A stretch of 64,000 bases of DNA. It comes from Lindgomyces ingoldianus (taxonomy: Eukaryota; Ascomycota; Dothideomycetes; Pleosporales; Lindgomycetaceae). Positions within the stretch are counted from its first letter, which is position 1. Every line of letters begins with the position of its first letter. Below the pieces are notes generated by a model, which saw only the letters and a program-made list of their open reading frames with translations, did no database searches and was not told the DNA's origin. Below are positions 22,888-34,828 of the stretch, one piece after another. The position numbers were made by a program, and so were the translations under genes. Where the stretch lies: the NCBI RefSeq assembly GCF_010093535.1, contig NW_022985178.1:859853-923852 (forward strand), in the 5' to 3' direction.

Positions 22888-22946
22888 CCCCATGGTCGGT
22901 TGGCGTGAATCCGGTCCTACCAGGATTCATGTCAACCGACCATGGG
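22888..22946. repeat. Near-perfect 24-bp inverted repeat (hairpin)
   Basis: The left arm, starting CCCATGGTCGGTTG (22888-22912), and the right arm ending CAACCGACCATGGG (22923-22946) are reverse complements apart from two transition-type differences, around a ~10-bp loop. It could form a cruciform, or a stem-loop in RNA. No coding sequence surrounds it and it lies at the left border of the repeat cluster. Confidence 0.75.
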
Positions 22947-22986
22947 ATGCACCATCAGCCTCATCCTCTGCCAACCTACTTCTTTA

Positions 22987-24050
22987 GGCAGGCGATAATA
23001 AGATCTATCGATCACCCAGAAACCTGAGAGCAATATTTTGACCAACGTAGGACATGGCACTGTATGCCGTGATCGATGGGATATGTTATCTCTTACCAGA
23101 ATAGGGAGGCTTACCAATGTGGCGCTTGGGCTGCATTGTGTGCAACTCCACTCCCTTTCTATGATCGATGGAGTCAGTTATCAGTTGCCTAGTTAGGAAG
23201 GATGGTAGGAAGGGAAGAAAGCCGGTGATCGATATTGCATGCCTGATAAGGGAGGTTGAAGGACCTGCACCCAATGTGCGTGCATCTGCGATATTCTTGA
23301 CGGACTGAAATTCTGACCAAGGAGATCGATGGTTCATGTTATCACTTGCCTGTTCTGGTATATTTGCAGAGCCTCATTGTGGGACAGAGCCGCACCGCGC
23401 GCCTGTCAGTTACCTTTTCAGCTGGGAGATCGACACCTTTTGTTATCACCTGCCTGAAAAATTGACGTGCAGAAACGAAGTCTCATTCTGGAGGTTTTTG
23501 TGTACATAGGAGATCGATGGTTTCTGCTATCAGCTGCCTAATGCGGCGCGCTGGTGCTGCCTCCTTACAGGTTTCACGACATGTCCACCTGGGCGAAGCT
23601 TGTGCAGGAAATCTATCCAGAGATCGATTACATTCGTTTTTGCTTGCCCGATTGGGTTTGCTGGGAACGTCTCCCGGTGCACCCGCTAATCTATAAGTGT
23701 TGTACACACCCTTAATTTGCTAGTGAACGTAAGTGTATACCAATCAATAGAGCACAGTTTATTTCCTAAATGTAACCTGTTGTTCCAACGCTGTCCATGC
23801 AAAATTGCGCAGGAACGCTGTGTTAGAAGTTAACAAGGAAAATCCCCGTACGGGGCTGATTCGAACCACTCAGGAAGCCAGAATCCTTACGAGAGTGAGC
23901 GTCCGCAGCATGAGGTGATCGATAGTTCCTATTATCACCCGCTTGAAGAGGTACATTTAAAGGGTCGTGAGGACTTGCCTCATTATTATCACTGAAATGA
24001 ACGGTGTACGGCCGATCGATACGTTTTTAGATTTTATTGCCTGATGGGGA
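22987..24050. repeat. About ten dispersed copies of a ~37-bp motif
   Basis: The motif GATCGAT, about 8 nt later TTATCA, then c. 3 nt and GCCTG recurs with drift. Plus-strand copies start near 23071, 23163, 23227, 23323, 23428, 23512, 23622, 23917 and 24014; one minus-strand copy lies at about 22987-23012. Typical halves read GATCGATGGTT and TTATCACCTGCCTGA. Spacing is mostly 64-110 bp with one gap of 295. Parts of the spacers are also related (GCAGA...CTCATT after two copies), suggesting a decayed ~95-bp tandem repeat. There is no open frame. Function is unknown. Confidence 0.65.
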
Positions 24051-25297
24051 AGTTTTATGAAAATGGTTTAGGGATAGGATGGATGCGAAGTTGTGACAGC
24101 TTGGTAGAAAGAGCACTGCCTTGTTGGTGGACATGCTTCTGCGGAGAAGTCGAACACATATTCCCCCATCTCCTCCAAAAAGGTTCACACCTCTCACACT
24201 CCTAATTCGCTTCCATAGTCAATCACCTGCCACCACTTATCCGTTTAAATTCTTCCAGTAACTCCCAGTAGCCAACCCTTTTCACCACTCTCCTCCTGTA
24301 AAGGGCATCAGGAGGGCAAAAATCTTAGCGAGATCACAAGCGAGGGTTCATTTGCTCCGAGTGCGGGGTTGTGTATTGTTAGTGCTTAGTGTAATAGTGC
24401 TTGAGCAGTAGCGTACCAAGCTAAGTAGATTTCGGAGATTTGCGGAGCACAGGGGAGTACGAGGGGTTTTTGCGGACGAGGAAATTTGATCATTGCAGCA
24501 CTGTTATTAACGGGGTTTACTCTTTTCCTTCCTGATTTGGGTATGTTGGAGGATGCGATCGTCGATTGTGCCGACTCGATGCTCCCACAGGTGGGTTTGT
24601 CTGCCCGAGATACAGTCGCTTGCAAAACTAGCTTCCAATCCCAGCACCACGAGATTTCCCCACTCTACTCTCAGCAGCCACCTTATTAAACGAAGGCCAG
24701 ATCTACTATTAGGTGGGCGCGAGTATGACTTCACTGAGTGGCATTCCTACGGGCTGCGCCACATGTGATTCCACTTTCCCATCAACAGTTATCAACAGAT
24801 TCCTGTGCAATTTGGGGCATCCTCAAAGGCGTGGGCGGAGCGGGTCACCCTCCCTGCTTTTGGTCTAATATTTGATACACACGTAATGGTAAAATATTAT
24901 TCAGAGACTTGCTGACAAATGTAGATACCTCCATATCGACACTAGTTTAGCAGTAAACCTACTCGATGACCTTCCCACTGAAATTGTAGCAATTTCATAT
25001 GAACGCATGCACGTCTCTTGTTATTTGGACATATTAAATCAGCTATCACCTCTTTCCGAAGTTGTGTTCATGAGCGTGTTAGGCAGAAGCTCTTTGTGGC
25101 TTAAGGGCTGAACCTTATCGATAAAAAAGCAAGGCAAATGGCGTGCGGCCCTCTTCAGCTTGCTCAGCCGCCCCTCCCTTCATAAGGGAACACAGTGTTG
25201 GACTTTTTCTTCACCCTGGCTACTCATCTAAGTGCTTAGTCTTTCTTTCTACAGTCGAGGTCTCCCCTTGCCTCCACATATTTCGGCCATTCTCCGC
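24051..25297. other. Intergenic region and leader of the NACHT-ankyrin gene
   Basis: No supported gene. Short frames near 24486-24768 overlap each other on both strands and have no family signature. The last ~100 bp before 25298 are pyrimidine-rich, as in promoters of this genome. Confidence 0.45.
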
Positions 25298-28200
25298 ATG
25301 GACTCGCTCAGTGCCACGGCTAGCATAATTGCTATTCTCCAGCTATCGAGCACCGTCGTAGGGTACCTGAACGAAATCAAAGATGCACCGAAGGACCGCG
25401 CGAAGTGCGCAATTGAGGTTGCAAACCTCAATAGTCTCCTCACAGCGCTTAGGTTCCGCTTGGAGGAGGGAAGCTCTAGTACCCCGTGGCACACTACAGT
25501 CCGGGCCCTTGCAAGTAAGAATGGGCCACTTGATCAGTTTAAACAGGCGTTGGAGCAGATGCAGAACAGAATGGCTAGGGAAGGCAAGATAAGGAAGACA
25601 GGCGACGTATTAATATGGAAGTTTAAGAAAGAGGAGATTGCCGGCATATTAGGCAGGATAGAACGCCTCAAGATATTAGTACAGGTAGCATTGCAAATGG
25701 ATCATATGTAAGGCTCTACACTGCTTTGGCAAGACTACCGCTTATATATCAAAGCAAACTTTCTCAGGCAATAAAAGACAATTCAGGCTTTATTCAGACA
25801 CAAGTTCCGACTATAAGCTCTGGGCTCAGTACCATACGGCAAAACCAAGACCATGCGCGGCTCAGCAAAATTAAGGAATGGGTTTCGACGACCAATTTTC
25901 CAGCTCAACAATCTGACTTTATAGGCCACATACAAGAAGGGACAGGCCAGTGGTTTCTTAATGCACGCGAGTTTGCGGGGTGGCTCCACCAACCAAATCA
26001 AACGCTGTTCTGCCCAGGAATTCCTGGAGCTGGCAAGACTATGATAGCAGCTATCGCGATTGATCACCTATTAAAAACAGTGCAGAGTAACTCCATTGGA
26101 GTTGCTTATGTGTACTGCAACTACAAGGCTCGGGAAGAGCAGGATGCGACTAGTCTGCTAGCCGCTATACTCAAGCAGCTAATACAGCCCCTACCTGGGA
26201 TTCTAGAGCCTGTAGAGCGATTAAGGAGGCAACATACTAATAAAGGAACCAAACCGTCACTGAAAGAAATCTCTGGGGTTTTACAACCTGTCCTTGCCAG
26301 TTACTCTACTGTTCATGTCGTAATTGATGCTTTGGACGAATGTCGAAATGACGACCACACCCACCACCTATTTCTAGCCAAAATGCGAGAGTTGAGAGCC
26401 TGGACAGATTTACGCCTAATGGTTACCTCACGATTTATACCAGAGATTGTAGGTGAATTTAGAGAGGCGTTAAGTCTGGAGGTGCAGGCCAGCAACGAGG
26501 ACGTAAAGCGATTTGTGGCTGGACAGATTTACCGGCTACCGAAATGCATTCAGCGCGATACTGCACTACAAGACATGGTACTAGACAAGATTGGAGATTC
26601 AGTGGAGGGGATGTACGTATTCAAAGCTTACTAGAATTGACTAAGCTTACCTGCTCTTAGGTTCCTTCTCGCTCGCCTACATACGGATTCGCTCCTAGAC
26701 AAGAGAACCCCAAAAGATGTTAAATCAACACTATCCAAACTTCCTAGAGGCTCTACTGCGCTTGATGATGCATACAAGAAAGCTATGCAAAGAATAAAAG
26801 GCCAGCTAAACGGAGACTACCAGCAAGCCAAAAAGGTCCTATCATGGATTATATACGCTCAGAGACCGCTCAGCACAGATGAGATATGCTGTGCTTTAGC
26901 AGTAGAGCAAGAGAAAGAGGATCTTGACCCAGAGAATGTACCTGATGTCGAAGACTTGGTGTCAGTTTGCGCTGGCCTTGTCGTTGTTGATAAAGAGAGC
27001 GCTATAATCCGTCTTGTGCATTATACAACACAAGAATACTTTGAGCGCATTCGGGAAGAATGGAACCCTAATTTTCAGCTACATATTGCTTCAACATGCC
27101 TTACATACCTCTCGTTTCGCATGTTTAGAAGCGGTAGCTGTTCAACTAGCAACGAGCCTTTCTTAGAGTATGCTGCCAAGCACTGGGGACAACATACACG
27201 AAGCGTTCAAGACAAGGTGTATAAGCTAGCATGTTCATTTCTACTCCATAGTGGGTCAATCTCATGCGCTGCACAGGTAATGTTCGTTCCAGACCACGAG
27301 TATCGCAATTACAGTCAAGCCTATCCTTTTACAACAACAGGCTTGCACCTCACGGCACGATTTGGGTTGCTCCACCTATCACAGGAGCTCCTATCTAAAC
27401 CAGAAAGAGAGGCTCTAATCGCAGTCAATGCAAAAGACGGCTACGGCAAGACTCCATTGTTCCTCGCGGCAGAACATGGGCATGGTGAAATGGTCAAGCT
27501 GCTGCTCGACAAGGGCGCCGACGTTAACGCGCAGGCTGGAGAGTACGGCAACGCACTCCAGGCAGCTTCAGAAAGAGGTTACAAGGATATCGTGAAGCTG
27601 CTTCTTAATAGAGGCACAAACGTCAACACGCAAGGTGGATACTACGGCAACGCACTCCAGGCGGCTTCAGAAGGAGGCCACGAAGAGGTCGTAAAGCTGC
27701 TACTTGACAAGGGCGCCAAGATCAAAGCAAAGGGTGGACACTATGGCAACGCACTCCAGGCGGCTTCAGCTGAAGGTCACAAGGAAGTCGTGAAGCTGTT
27801 GCTTGAGAAGGGCGCTGGAGTTGACGCACAGGGTGGAAACCACAGTAATGCACTCCAGGCGGCTTCATTTGGAGGCTACAAGGAGGTCGTGAAGCTGCTG
27901 CTTGACAATGGCGCCAACATTAGTGCGCAGGGTGGAGAGTACGGCAATGCACTCCAAGCGGCTTCAAAAGAAGGTCACAAGGGGGTCGTGAAGCTCCTTC
28001 TTAGCAGGGGTGCGGACGTCCACGCGCAGAGTGGAAGGTACGGCAACGCACTCAAGGCGGCTTCAGTTGGAGGCTACAAGGAGGTCGCGAAGCTACTGCT
28101 TAACAATGGAGCCGACGCCAACGCGCAGGACAAATACTACGGCGACACACTCCAGGCAGCTTCAATAGGAGGCTGTAAGGATATTATAAAGCTGCTGCTT

Positions 28201-30249
28201 GACAAAGGTGCCGACGTGAACACGCAGGGTGGAGAGTATGGCAACGCGCTCCAGGCGGCTTCAAATCAAGGTCTCAAGGAGGTGGTGAAGCTGCTGATTA
28301 AAAACGGCGCCGACGTCAATGCGCAGGGTGGATACTATGGTAATGCACTTCAGGCGGCTTCAGAAGAGGGTCATAAAGAAGTCGTGAAGATATTGCTTGA
28401 GGAGGGCGCCAACGTTAATGCGCAGGGTGGATGCTACGGGAACGCGCTCATCGCGGCTTTCATTGGAGGCTACGAAGACGTCGCTAAGCTACTAATTGAC
28501 AAGGGCGCCGATGTCAATGCGGAGGGTGGGTTCCACGGCAACGCACTCAACGCGGCCTTAGAAGGAGGCCACAAGGACGGTGTTGTGAAGCTGCTGCTTG
28601 ACAAGGGCGCCAACGTCAACGCGCAGGGTGGAAATTTCAATACGCTCCAGGCGGCTTCAAATAAAGGCCACAAGGAGGTGGTGAAGCTGCTGCTTGAAAA
28701 TGGTGCCGTTGTCAATGCGCAGGGTGGATACTACGGCAACGCACTCCAGGCAGCTTCAAGTAAAGGACACAAGGAGGTCGTAAGGCTGCTGCTTGACAAG
28801 GACGCCAACGTTAACGCGCAGGGTGGATACTACGGCAATGCACTCCAGGCAGCTTCAACAGGAGGCTACAAGGATGTGGTGAAGCTGCTGCTTGAAAAGG
28901 GCGCCAACGTTAACGCACAGAGTGGATACTACGGCAACGCACTTTACGCGGCTTTAGTTAGAGGCCATGAGGAGGTCGTGAAGCTGCTCATTGACAAGGA
29001 TGCTAACGTTAATGCGCAGGGTAGAGAGAACGACAACGTGCTCTACGCGGCTTCAGCTAGAGGCTACAAGGAGATCACGAAGCTGCTTCTTAGTAAGGGC
29101 GCGGTTGTCAATGCGCAGGGTGGGTATTGCGGCAACGCACTTCAGGTGGCTTCATTAGAAGGCCACGAGGAAGTCGTCAAGCTACTGCTTGATAAGGGCG
29201 CCAACGTCAACGCGCAGGGTAGACACTACGGGGATGCACTCCAGGCGGCTTCAACAGGAGGCCACAAGGAGATCATAAAGCTGCTGCTTGACAAGGGCGC
29301 CAACGTCAACGCACAGTGTAGAGACTACGGCAACGCACTCCAGGCAGCTTCAAGTAAGGGCCACAAGGAGGCTGTGGAGCTGCTGCTTGACAAGAACGCC
29401 AACATCAATGCGCAGGGTGGACACTACAGCAACGTTCTTTACGCGGCTTCATTTGGAGGCTACAAGGAGGTGGTGAAGCTGCTGCTTGATAAGGGCGCCA
29501 ACGTCAATGCGCAGGGTGGATACTACAGCAACGCACTTTGCGCGGCTTCAATTGAAGGCCACGAGGAGGTCGTGAAGCTGCTGCTCGACAAGGGTGCCGA
29601 CGTTAGTGCGCAGCATAAATACTACGGTAATGCACTCTATGCGGCTTCCATTAGAGGCCACGAGGAGATCGTGAAGCTGCTGCTTAACAAGGGCGCCGAC
29701 GTTAATGCACAGAGTGGATACTACAACAACGCACTCTACGCGGCTTCGCTTCAGGGCCACGAGGAGGTGGGGAAGCTCCTGCTTGACAAAGGTGCCAATG
29801 TCAACGCGGAGGGTGGAGAGTACGGCAACGCACTCCAGGTGGCTTCCCATAATGGCCACAAGGAGGTAGTAAAGCTGCTGCTTGAAAAGGGCGCCGTCCT
29901 TAACGCGCACGGTGGATACTACGGCAACGCACTTCAGGCAGCTTCAGCAGGAGGCTACAAGGAGGTCATGAAGCTGCTGCTTGATACGGGCGCCGACGTC
30001 AACGTACAGAGTGGACATTACGGCAACGCACTCTACGCAGCTTCAATTCAAGGCTACAAGGAGGCGGTGGAGCTGCTGCTTGACAACGGCGCCAATGTCA
30101 ATGTGCAGGGTGGAGAGTACGGCAACGCACTCCAGGCGGCTTCGACTAAAGGCCACAAGGAGGTCGTAAAGCTGCTCTGCGACAGGGGAGCCGACATCAA
30201 TGCACAAAGTGGAGACTCACTTCAAGCGGTTTCGAATGAAAGTCAGTGA
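25298..30249 (+). CDS. NACHT-ankyrin STAND (NLR-like) protein
   Basis: Three exons, 25298-25707, 25755-26612 and 26661-30249 (introns 47 and 48 nt, both phase 2), give 1618 aa. Residues 1-137 form a helical fungal STAND N-terminal domain (MDSLSATASIIAILQLSSTV). The NACHT domain has a Walker A (CPGIPGAGKT, about 225-232) and a Walker B (HVVIDALDEC, about 325-333). A winged-helix-like spacer with LVHYTTQEYFERI follows. From about residue 683 there are 28 ankyrin units of 33 aa plus a partial one, consensus YGNALQAAS-x-GHKEVVKLLLDKGANVNAQGG. The architecture is that of fungal nonself-recognition receptors: ligand binding by the repeats would trigger NTP-dependent oligomerisation and signalling by the N-terminal domain. 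All catalytic motifs are intact. The very uniform array suggests recent repeat turnover. Confidence 0.92.
27430..30240 (+). repeat. Coding 99-bp minisatellite (28 ankyrin units)
   Basis: Twenty-eight consecutive units of about 99 bp share long blocks such as GTGAAGCTGCTGCTTGACAA and GCGCAGGGTGGA. Unit 12 is one codon longer (an extra residue in HKDGVVKLLL) and unit 13 one codon shorter (FNTLQAAS), so register is restored. Variation concentrates at a few positions after AAS and before the next YGN (Glu, Tyr, His, Arg, Asp), while the helix core is constant. This is typical of repeat arrays kept alike by unequal crossing-over or conversion. Confidence 0.9.
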
Positions 30250-30388
30250 AAAACTGTGTACTTATAATATTTCACGTATTTCTTTCTATCATCCCTACTC
30301 CATAGAGGAGTTTGGAGGACCACTTGTGATTTATATTATAGAAATGCGTTTTCTAGCAACTTCTCTTAGCCTGGTCATAGTCTAATGT

Positions 30389-30580
30389 TCACTTTAGGGA
30401 TTCTTCAGGGTTCTTAAAATCGCAATGATACATGTAGGAATGGTTATGCCCATCCTCTCCGCGAGTAATCGTGACTGACCTGCTCCCACCACACCCTTGT
30501 GGATACCCTGAACCGCACAGGAGCATGTTGGTTGGGCCACATGTGACGCAGTTCACGAGACTACTTCTTGGTGAAGTCAT
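30389..30580 (-). CDS. Possible small Cys/Gly-rich protein
   Basis: A 63-aa frame begins with ATG at 30580 and contains a compact Cys-rich half (VNCVTCGPTNMLLCGSGY, then GCGGSRSV) and a hydrophilic tail (RGEDGHNHSYMYHCDF). The composition looks protein-like, not random, with five Cys and three His, but there is no signal peptide and I recognise no family. It could be the last exon of a larger gene or a chance frame. Confidence 0.3.
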   Translation of the reverse strand: MTSPRSSLVNCVTCGPTNMLLCGSGYPQGCGGSRSVTITRGEDGHNHSYMYHCDFKNPEESLK

Positions 30581-31501
30581 AGTAACAACCCTTTTGAACG
30601 CTTAGCTTGGTTTAGTAGGGTGGCTCCCGGAGGTGGCGCGGAGAGATCTTGCATCGCTCTCGGAGAGGAAGCCGGCTTTGCAAGTGGCTGTATCCACTTC
30701 CCTCCTTTGTGGAAGGGGACTACATTTGACGGATTTCAGCCTAGGCAGGGTTGCAGCGAGGTGATTATACGACGTACAACTAACTAGTGGTGAGTTGGTG
30801 GTGGACGGGTATGAGAGGATGGTGGGAGTGCAATTTTTTAGTAATTGTAACAAGAGCGAGTATAATGGATGTAGTAACAGGGACAAGAGCGAACGTAGTC
30901 GATGTAAAAAAGAGACATAGCGGGTTAAGGAGATTCCGTTCATCCTGAGGGGAATATTATTCTACATTATTCGATCTAATCCTTCCCACAACGCTAATTA
31001 CTAACCCAGGATCTTGTCCAATCATCTATCCCCAACCAAGCCCTCCCCATACATACCAGACATTCCGGGATCAAATCCCCTTAAACTCTCCTAGAACGCT
31101 TGATAGAGCGAACCCAGAAATGCATCACGCATCACCGCAAGCGTAGCTGCCACAGAAGGTCAGGCTCAGATTTCGAATGATGCTAGAGTCACGTTTCTTC
31201 CACGCTATACAGCTACTCCCAATCAGAAGTAAAACCAGAGGGAGGCTTCCAAGACAAGAGATACTAGATAAATATTGGGGTTTCGAAGGGCGAGACATTT
31301 GCTCACGATCTTCAGGCTCCTCCACGCACCCCAAATATTACAATCCCAACCCAAAATCCAACACAGAAGATCCTCCACGTTCCCGACTCCGGCATCCCCT
31401 CAACACCCCCAGATACATCCTTCTGTTCAAAACACAAAATTTCGGTCCCTTCGCTCTCAAGCTGCGCCCGCACGCCTCCACGCTTGCGATCACCCCCATT
31501 T
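30581..31501. other. Intergenic, nothing recognised
   Basis: A 113-codon minus-strand frame at 30602-30943 is Leu/Ser-rich and lacks family features. Overlapping plus-strand frames around 31177-31667 are low-complexity Pro/Thr/Ser translations of pyrimidine-rich DNA. None is supported. Confidence 0.4.
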
Positions 31502-31744
31502 TTACATCTTCCATTGGGGGCTTAAATACCCCATCCGTCTAGCACTATATATGTCCTCCGCCGAAAAATGGCGCTGCGTTTCTGCGTCGCGAACGATGCG
31601 GGGTTTGGGATGCAGGTTGCAGGGAGCGTGCGAAATATACATTGAACTTTCGTTAGTGGAATTGTAGGATATGTCTTCGATGGTGTCGATTTTGGTATGC
31701 TCGTCGTCATCATCTTGTGCAAAAGAGCTGTACCTCCTTAGCAT
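31502..31744 (-). CDS. Possible small protein, 80 aa
   Basis: The frame starts with ATG at 31744 (MLRRYSSFAQDDDDEH) and ends MGYLSPQWKM. It has an acidic patch, then a basic, Ser-containing C-terminus (HPKPRIVRDAETQRHFSAED). The balanced charged composition is more protein-like than neighbouring frames. No family, signal peptide or membrane segment is recognised. Confidence 0.3.
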   Translation of the reverse strand: MLRRYSSFAQDDDDEHTKIDTIEDISYNSTNESSMYISHAPCNLHPKPRIVRDAETQRHFSAEDIYSARRMGYLSPQWKM

Positions 31745-32114
31745 AATCTCATAACACAATCGTAGGGGGGAAAGCAGACACGGAGAATGATAAATTGTAA
31801 AGCGGTCGTTCTGAGATTGAGGCAATAGTTGTGACATTAACGGGCTACATGAAAGTGGTGAAGGTCTTTCACGGCTGCTTGACACAAACAAGTCCCATAG
31901 TGTGTCAGTGTTCAGCCACGAATACTAGCAACGGAGTTGATAAATGCAGAGGTCATGAAGAATCATCACAAAAATAGACGATGAACCTCTTCGAAACCCA
32001 ACAAAATACTCTCAGAATTGACTAAAACAGTATTTAGACAAAATGAGAAAGGGTATTAGTCCAGGGCCCATGACAGTGCAGTCACACATCCCTCGCCAAC
32101 GGGCCCACCCATTA
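31745..32114. other. Intergenic, nothing recognised
   Basis: No gene or repeat is visible. It probably includes the 3' untranslated region of the DUF726 gene, which ends at 32115 on the minus strand. Confidence 0.45.
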
Positions 32115-34828
32115 CTACATCAAACCCATATCCCCATCATCCAACGGCAACGGTTCTACCATGCTCAGCTCTCCAAACTCGCTGCTTACTTCATCATCGC
32201 TCTCCTCCTCTGGTTCGACTGAGGTTAACGCAACCGTAGGAATCCCCTCTGGCGGCTCCGGCTGCTTCACGGACATACGCATCATTTCATCCATAGGAGG
32301 CGAGAACTTGTGATCATCGATATCTCTCATCACGATCTTAGGATCTTCTTCGTCATCAGAAGAATCCACGAGTTCGTTACTCCTCGGAGGGGCCGGGGGC
32401 GTTGGAACCATGTTCGAAGGGATTTGTCTGTGAGTCAGGGAGGCGACTGGGAAAGGCGCTGGACTGATGTGAGGTGAATTCGAAGAGGTATCATTCCTCG
32501 TCTGTATGGGGATACTGCCTGAAAGAGGATCCATCACTGGTGACGGCGCCGGCGCAGGTTGCTGGCCGGTCCTCTGTGTGGTTATCTGCCGTTGCAATTG
32601 CCTACGGGCGTCTGCGGAAAGCGGGAGGTTTGGTGTCGGATTTGAGGCGTCCGCAAAATCATTTGTCTTTTTGTCTTGTACGACGATCAATTCCGACGGC
32701 CCAGCAGCGGAAGGATCCCTTTGCCGAGTATCCTGCTTGTGCTTCTTGACATGTTCACGGACTTGTTTCTTCTTCCTCTCCACGAGTTCCAAGGCTCTTT
32801 CTTGTTCTGCTACTTTACTAAAATCGATGTCTCCGAGGCCAATCTTGGTTAAAATATTCCCGACAAGGAAACGGTACTTATCGTGACTGTTAACCAGTTT
32901 GCTCATGTCTACATTCTCAATCCCAAAGACACCCTTGACGTCCTGAAGTCCAGCAACGCCTATCTGAAGTTTGCTTGCTCGATAGAGAAATCCGAGGATG
33001 TAGTCTTCAGTGCTATATACGTTCACGACACGGGCTGCAACAACCGAGCGGATCTGTCTCCAAGAGCGGGTATCGGATGGGACGGGTGCTCCCATGAGGA
33101 CCACAGACTCCACCAATCCGAAAGCGTTCTGCTCGGCAAGCTCAACCAAACAAGAGTAGATGACGCGTGCTCCTATCGAGTAACCTGTCAGGGTGACGGG
33201 TCGTTCGCCTTGAACTTTGTCTATCAAGGCGCGAGCGAGGACCTTTCCAGCCTTGTCAGCTCGAGCGAGGGCGACGGAAAAGGGGTTATCCAGCACGCTC
33301 GCAACCTTGACCAAGCCAAGCGGCCATAGTCCGGCGTAGAGAGCACCAAGAAGGGTGCGGCTAACGACGGTATATGTCACCCCATCCCATGCATAGCTAA
33401 AGAGCACATCATTGAGAGAGTTCCCGAGACGAAGCATGGCATCCATTTCGAAGCGGAGCGAGAAGGGCTCGATGCCGGAGGCCTCAATTACTTCCCAAGG
33501 CTTGTTGACATCGGAGGGAGAGTTAAGCCACCCGCTGATGCCGATGCAGACCCGTAAGCGGTGCTGTTCACGTTTGCTTGGATCACGAGCATCTTGGTCT
33601 TCAGACCACTCATGCGAATGTTGGGCCGACGGGCGTTCCGGATCTAGCGCTCTTGTTAGCCGTTAATCCAAGTAGTGGCCTAGATTAGTATACCTTGAAT
33701 AGGGATGAACTCAAAGTCCTGTACTTCCCGTGCGTACTGCTTCATCAGCCTTCCAGTCATCTTCCCACCATAAGCACCAAACAATGACCCAACGAGCACA
33801 GTGCTTCCAGCAAGTGCTCCAAGATAGCCCGAGATGACGGTGGCTCCCAGGCCTAGGCCACCCATCACAGTCCCAACGCCGGCAGCCAGGAGTGGAGCAG
33901 CCAGACCCCCGGTGACACCGATAAGAACCGCACCGCCAACGGCGGCCAGGCCGATCTTCCACTTTCGCGAGGCTGAGTCGTTCGCTGCTTGTTTCTTGGC
34001 GGATTCCTCAGCATCCATCTGAGAGGCAGCCGATGCGAGGAGGCCTTGGGCTACAGACTTCTCATGCTCAGCCAAGACGTCCACCTCGATTTCTAGGCTA
34101 CTGGATAAGTGGAGAAGAAGAACTCGTGAATGTGCTGGGTAGTGCTCCAAGCTGAGCAACAACAAGAGCAGGCAATGGAGAATGAGGACCTTCTTCGGCT
34201 CATCGAATCCCAAAAGCTTAGTCTCAATGACCTCATAATATCCGTGACTTCTCTTGCCCTTGCCCCGGTGGTCGACAGCGCCGAAAGGATCCCCACCAAA
34301 GTCAACGAGTAGTGAGTTCCCCTGGCTAATTCTCTCCGATTCATCCAATGCCTGCTTCCTCTTCGCTTTCGCCTGCCGCACAACCTCTCCCCGCACGCAG
34401 AGCACATCGCAAATGCGGTGCATGACACCGGCACGCCATTTATCGAAGAAGGTAAGTGCGCCCCGACGCAGCCCCTGCATTTGAGTCGACTCTACTTCTC
34501 TCTGCCGAACTCGCCTAGCTCTTTCCGCGACTATCAGAGCCTCGTCTTGAGGCTCATCAAAGCTTATGAGGTCCTGTGCGGGGGAGGTCCTGGGCTTCGG
34601 CGAAGGTGGGGGAGGGGGTGCAGTTGAAGAGGCAGTTTCGTGAGTCTTGTTCGGGTCGAAGGTAGCGATCAGGTCGCTGCGCATTGCATCGGTACATAGC
34701 AGGACGAGGAGTGCGAGTTCGACCCGCAGCGTGGGAGTCTCCAGCACAGAGGTAAGGGAGGCGCCTTCGTCGGGGGTTGAGGCCTCAGCGCCCGAGCCAG
34801 TGATGACGTTGGCCACTTTGTACAGCAT
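32115..34828 (-). CDS. DUF726 alpha/beta-hydrolase membrane protein (Mil1/TMCO4-like)
   Basis: Two exons, 33694-34828 and 32115-33649, joined in phase 1 across a 44-nt intron; 889 aa. A Pro-rich, coiled-coil N-terminal half leads to a Gly/Ala-rich hydrophobic hairpin at about residues 292-350 (GLAAVGGAVLIGVTGGLAA, GATVISGYLGALAGSTVLVG). The catalytic half follows: RVCIGISGWLN, DVLFSYAWDGVTY, and VTLTGYSIGARVIYSCL with the GxSxG elbow near residue 550. The C-terminus is disordered and acidic. This is the layout of DUF726 proteins (yeast Mil1/YFL034W, human TMCO4), membrane-associated putative lipases linked to clathrin adaptors. ATG 34828 is the first in-frame ATG after the open frame begins; an upstream exon is possible. 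Confidence 0.87.

Noticed and set aside
23835..23935. tRNA-like signal on the minus strand (GGTTCGAATC beside CCCCGTACGGGG)
   Set aside because: The T-loop word is present, but the T stem has mismatches, no acceptor stem pairs with the 3' side, and no proper anticodon stem forms. Probably chance or a far-decayed tRNA.
22987..24050. CRISPR-like array
   Set aside because: The host is a eukaryote, copies are diverged, spacing is irregular and one copy is reversed.
28470..29910. Minus-strand and shifted frames inside the ankyrin array
   Set aside because: They are shadows of the 99-bp coding repeat; an open frame in one unit is open in all.
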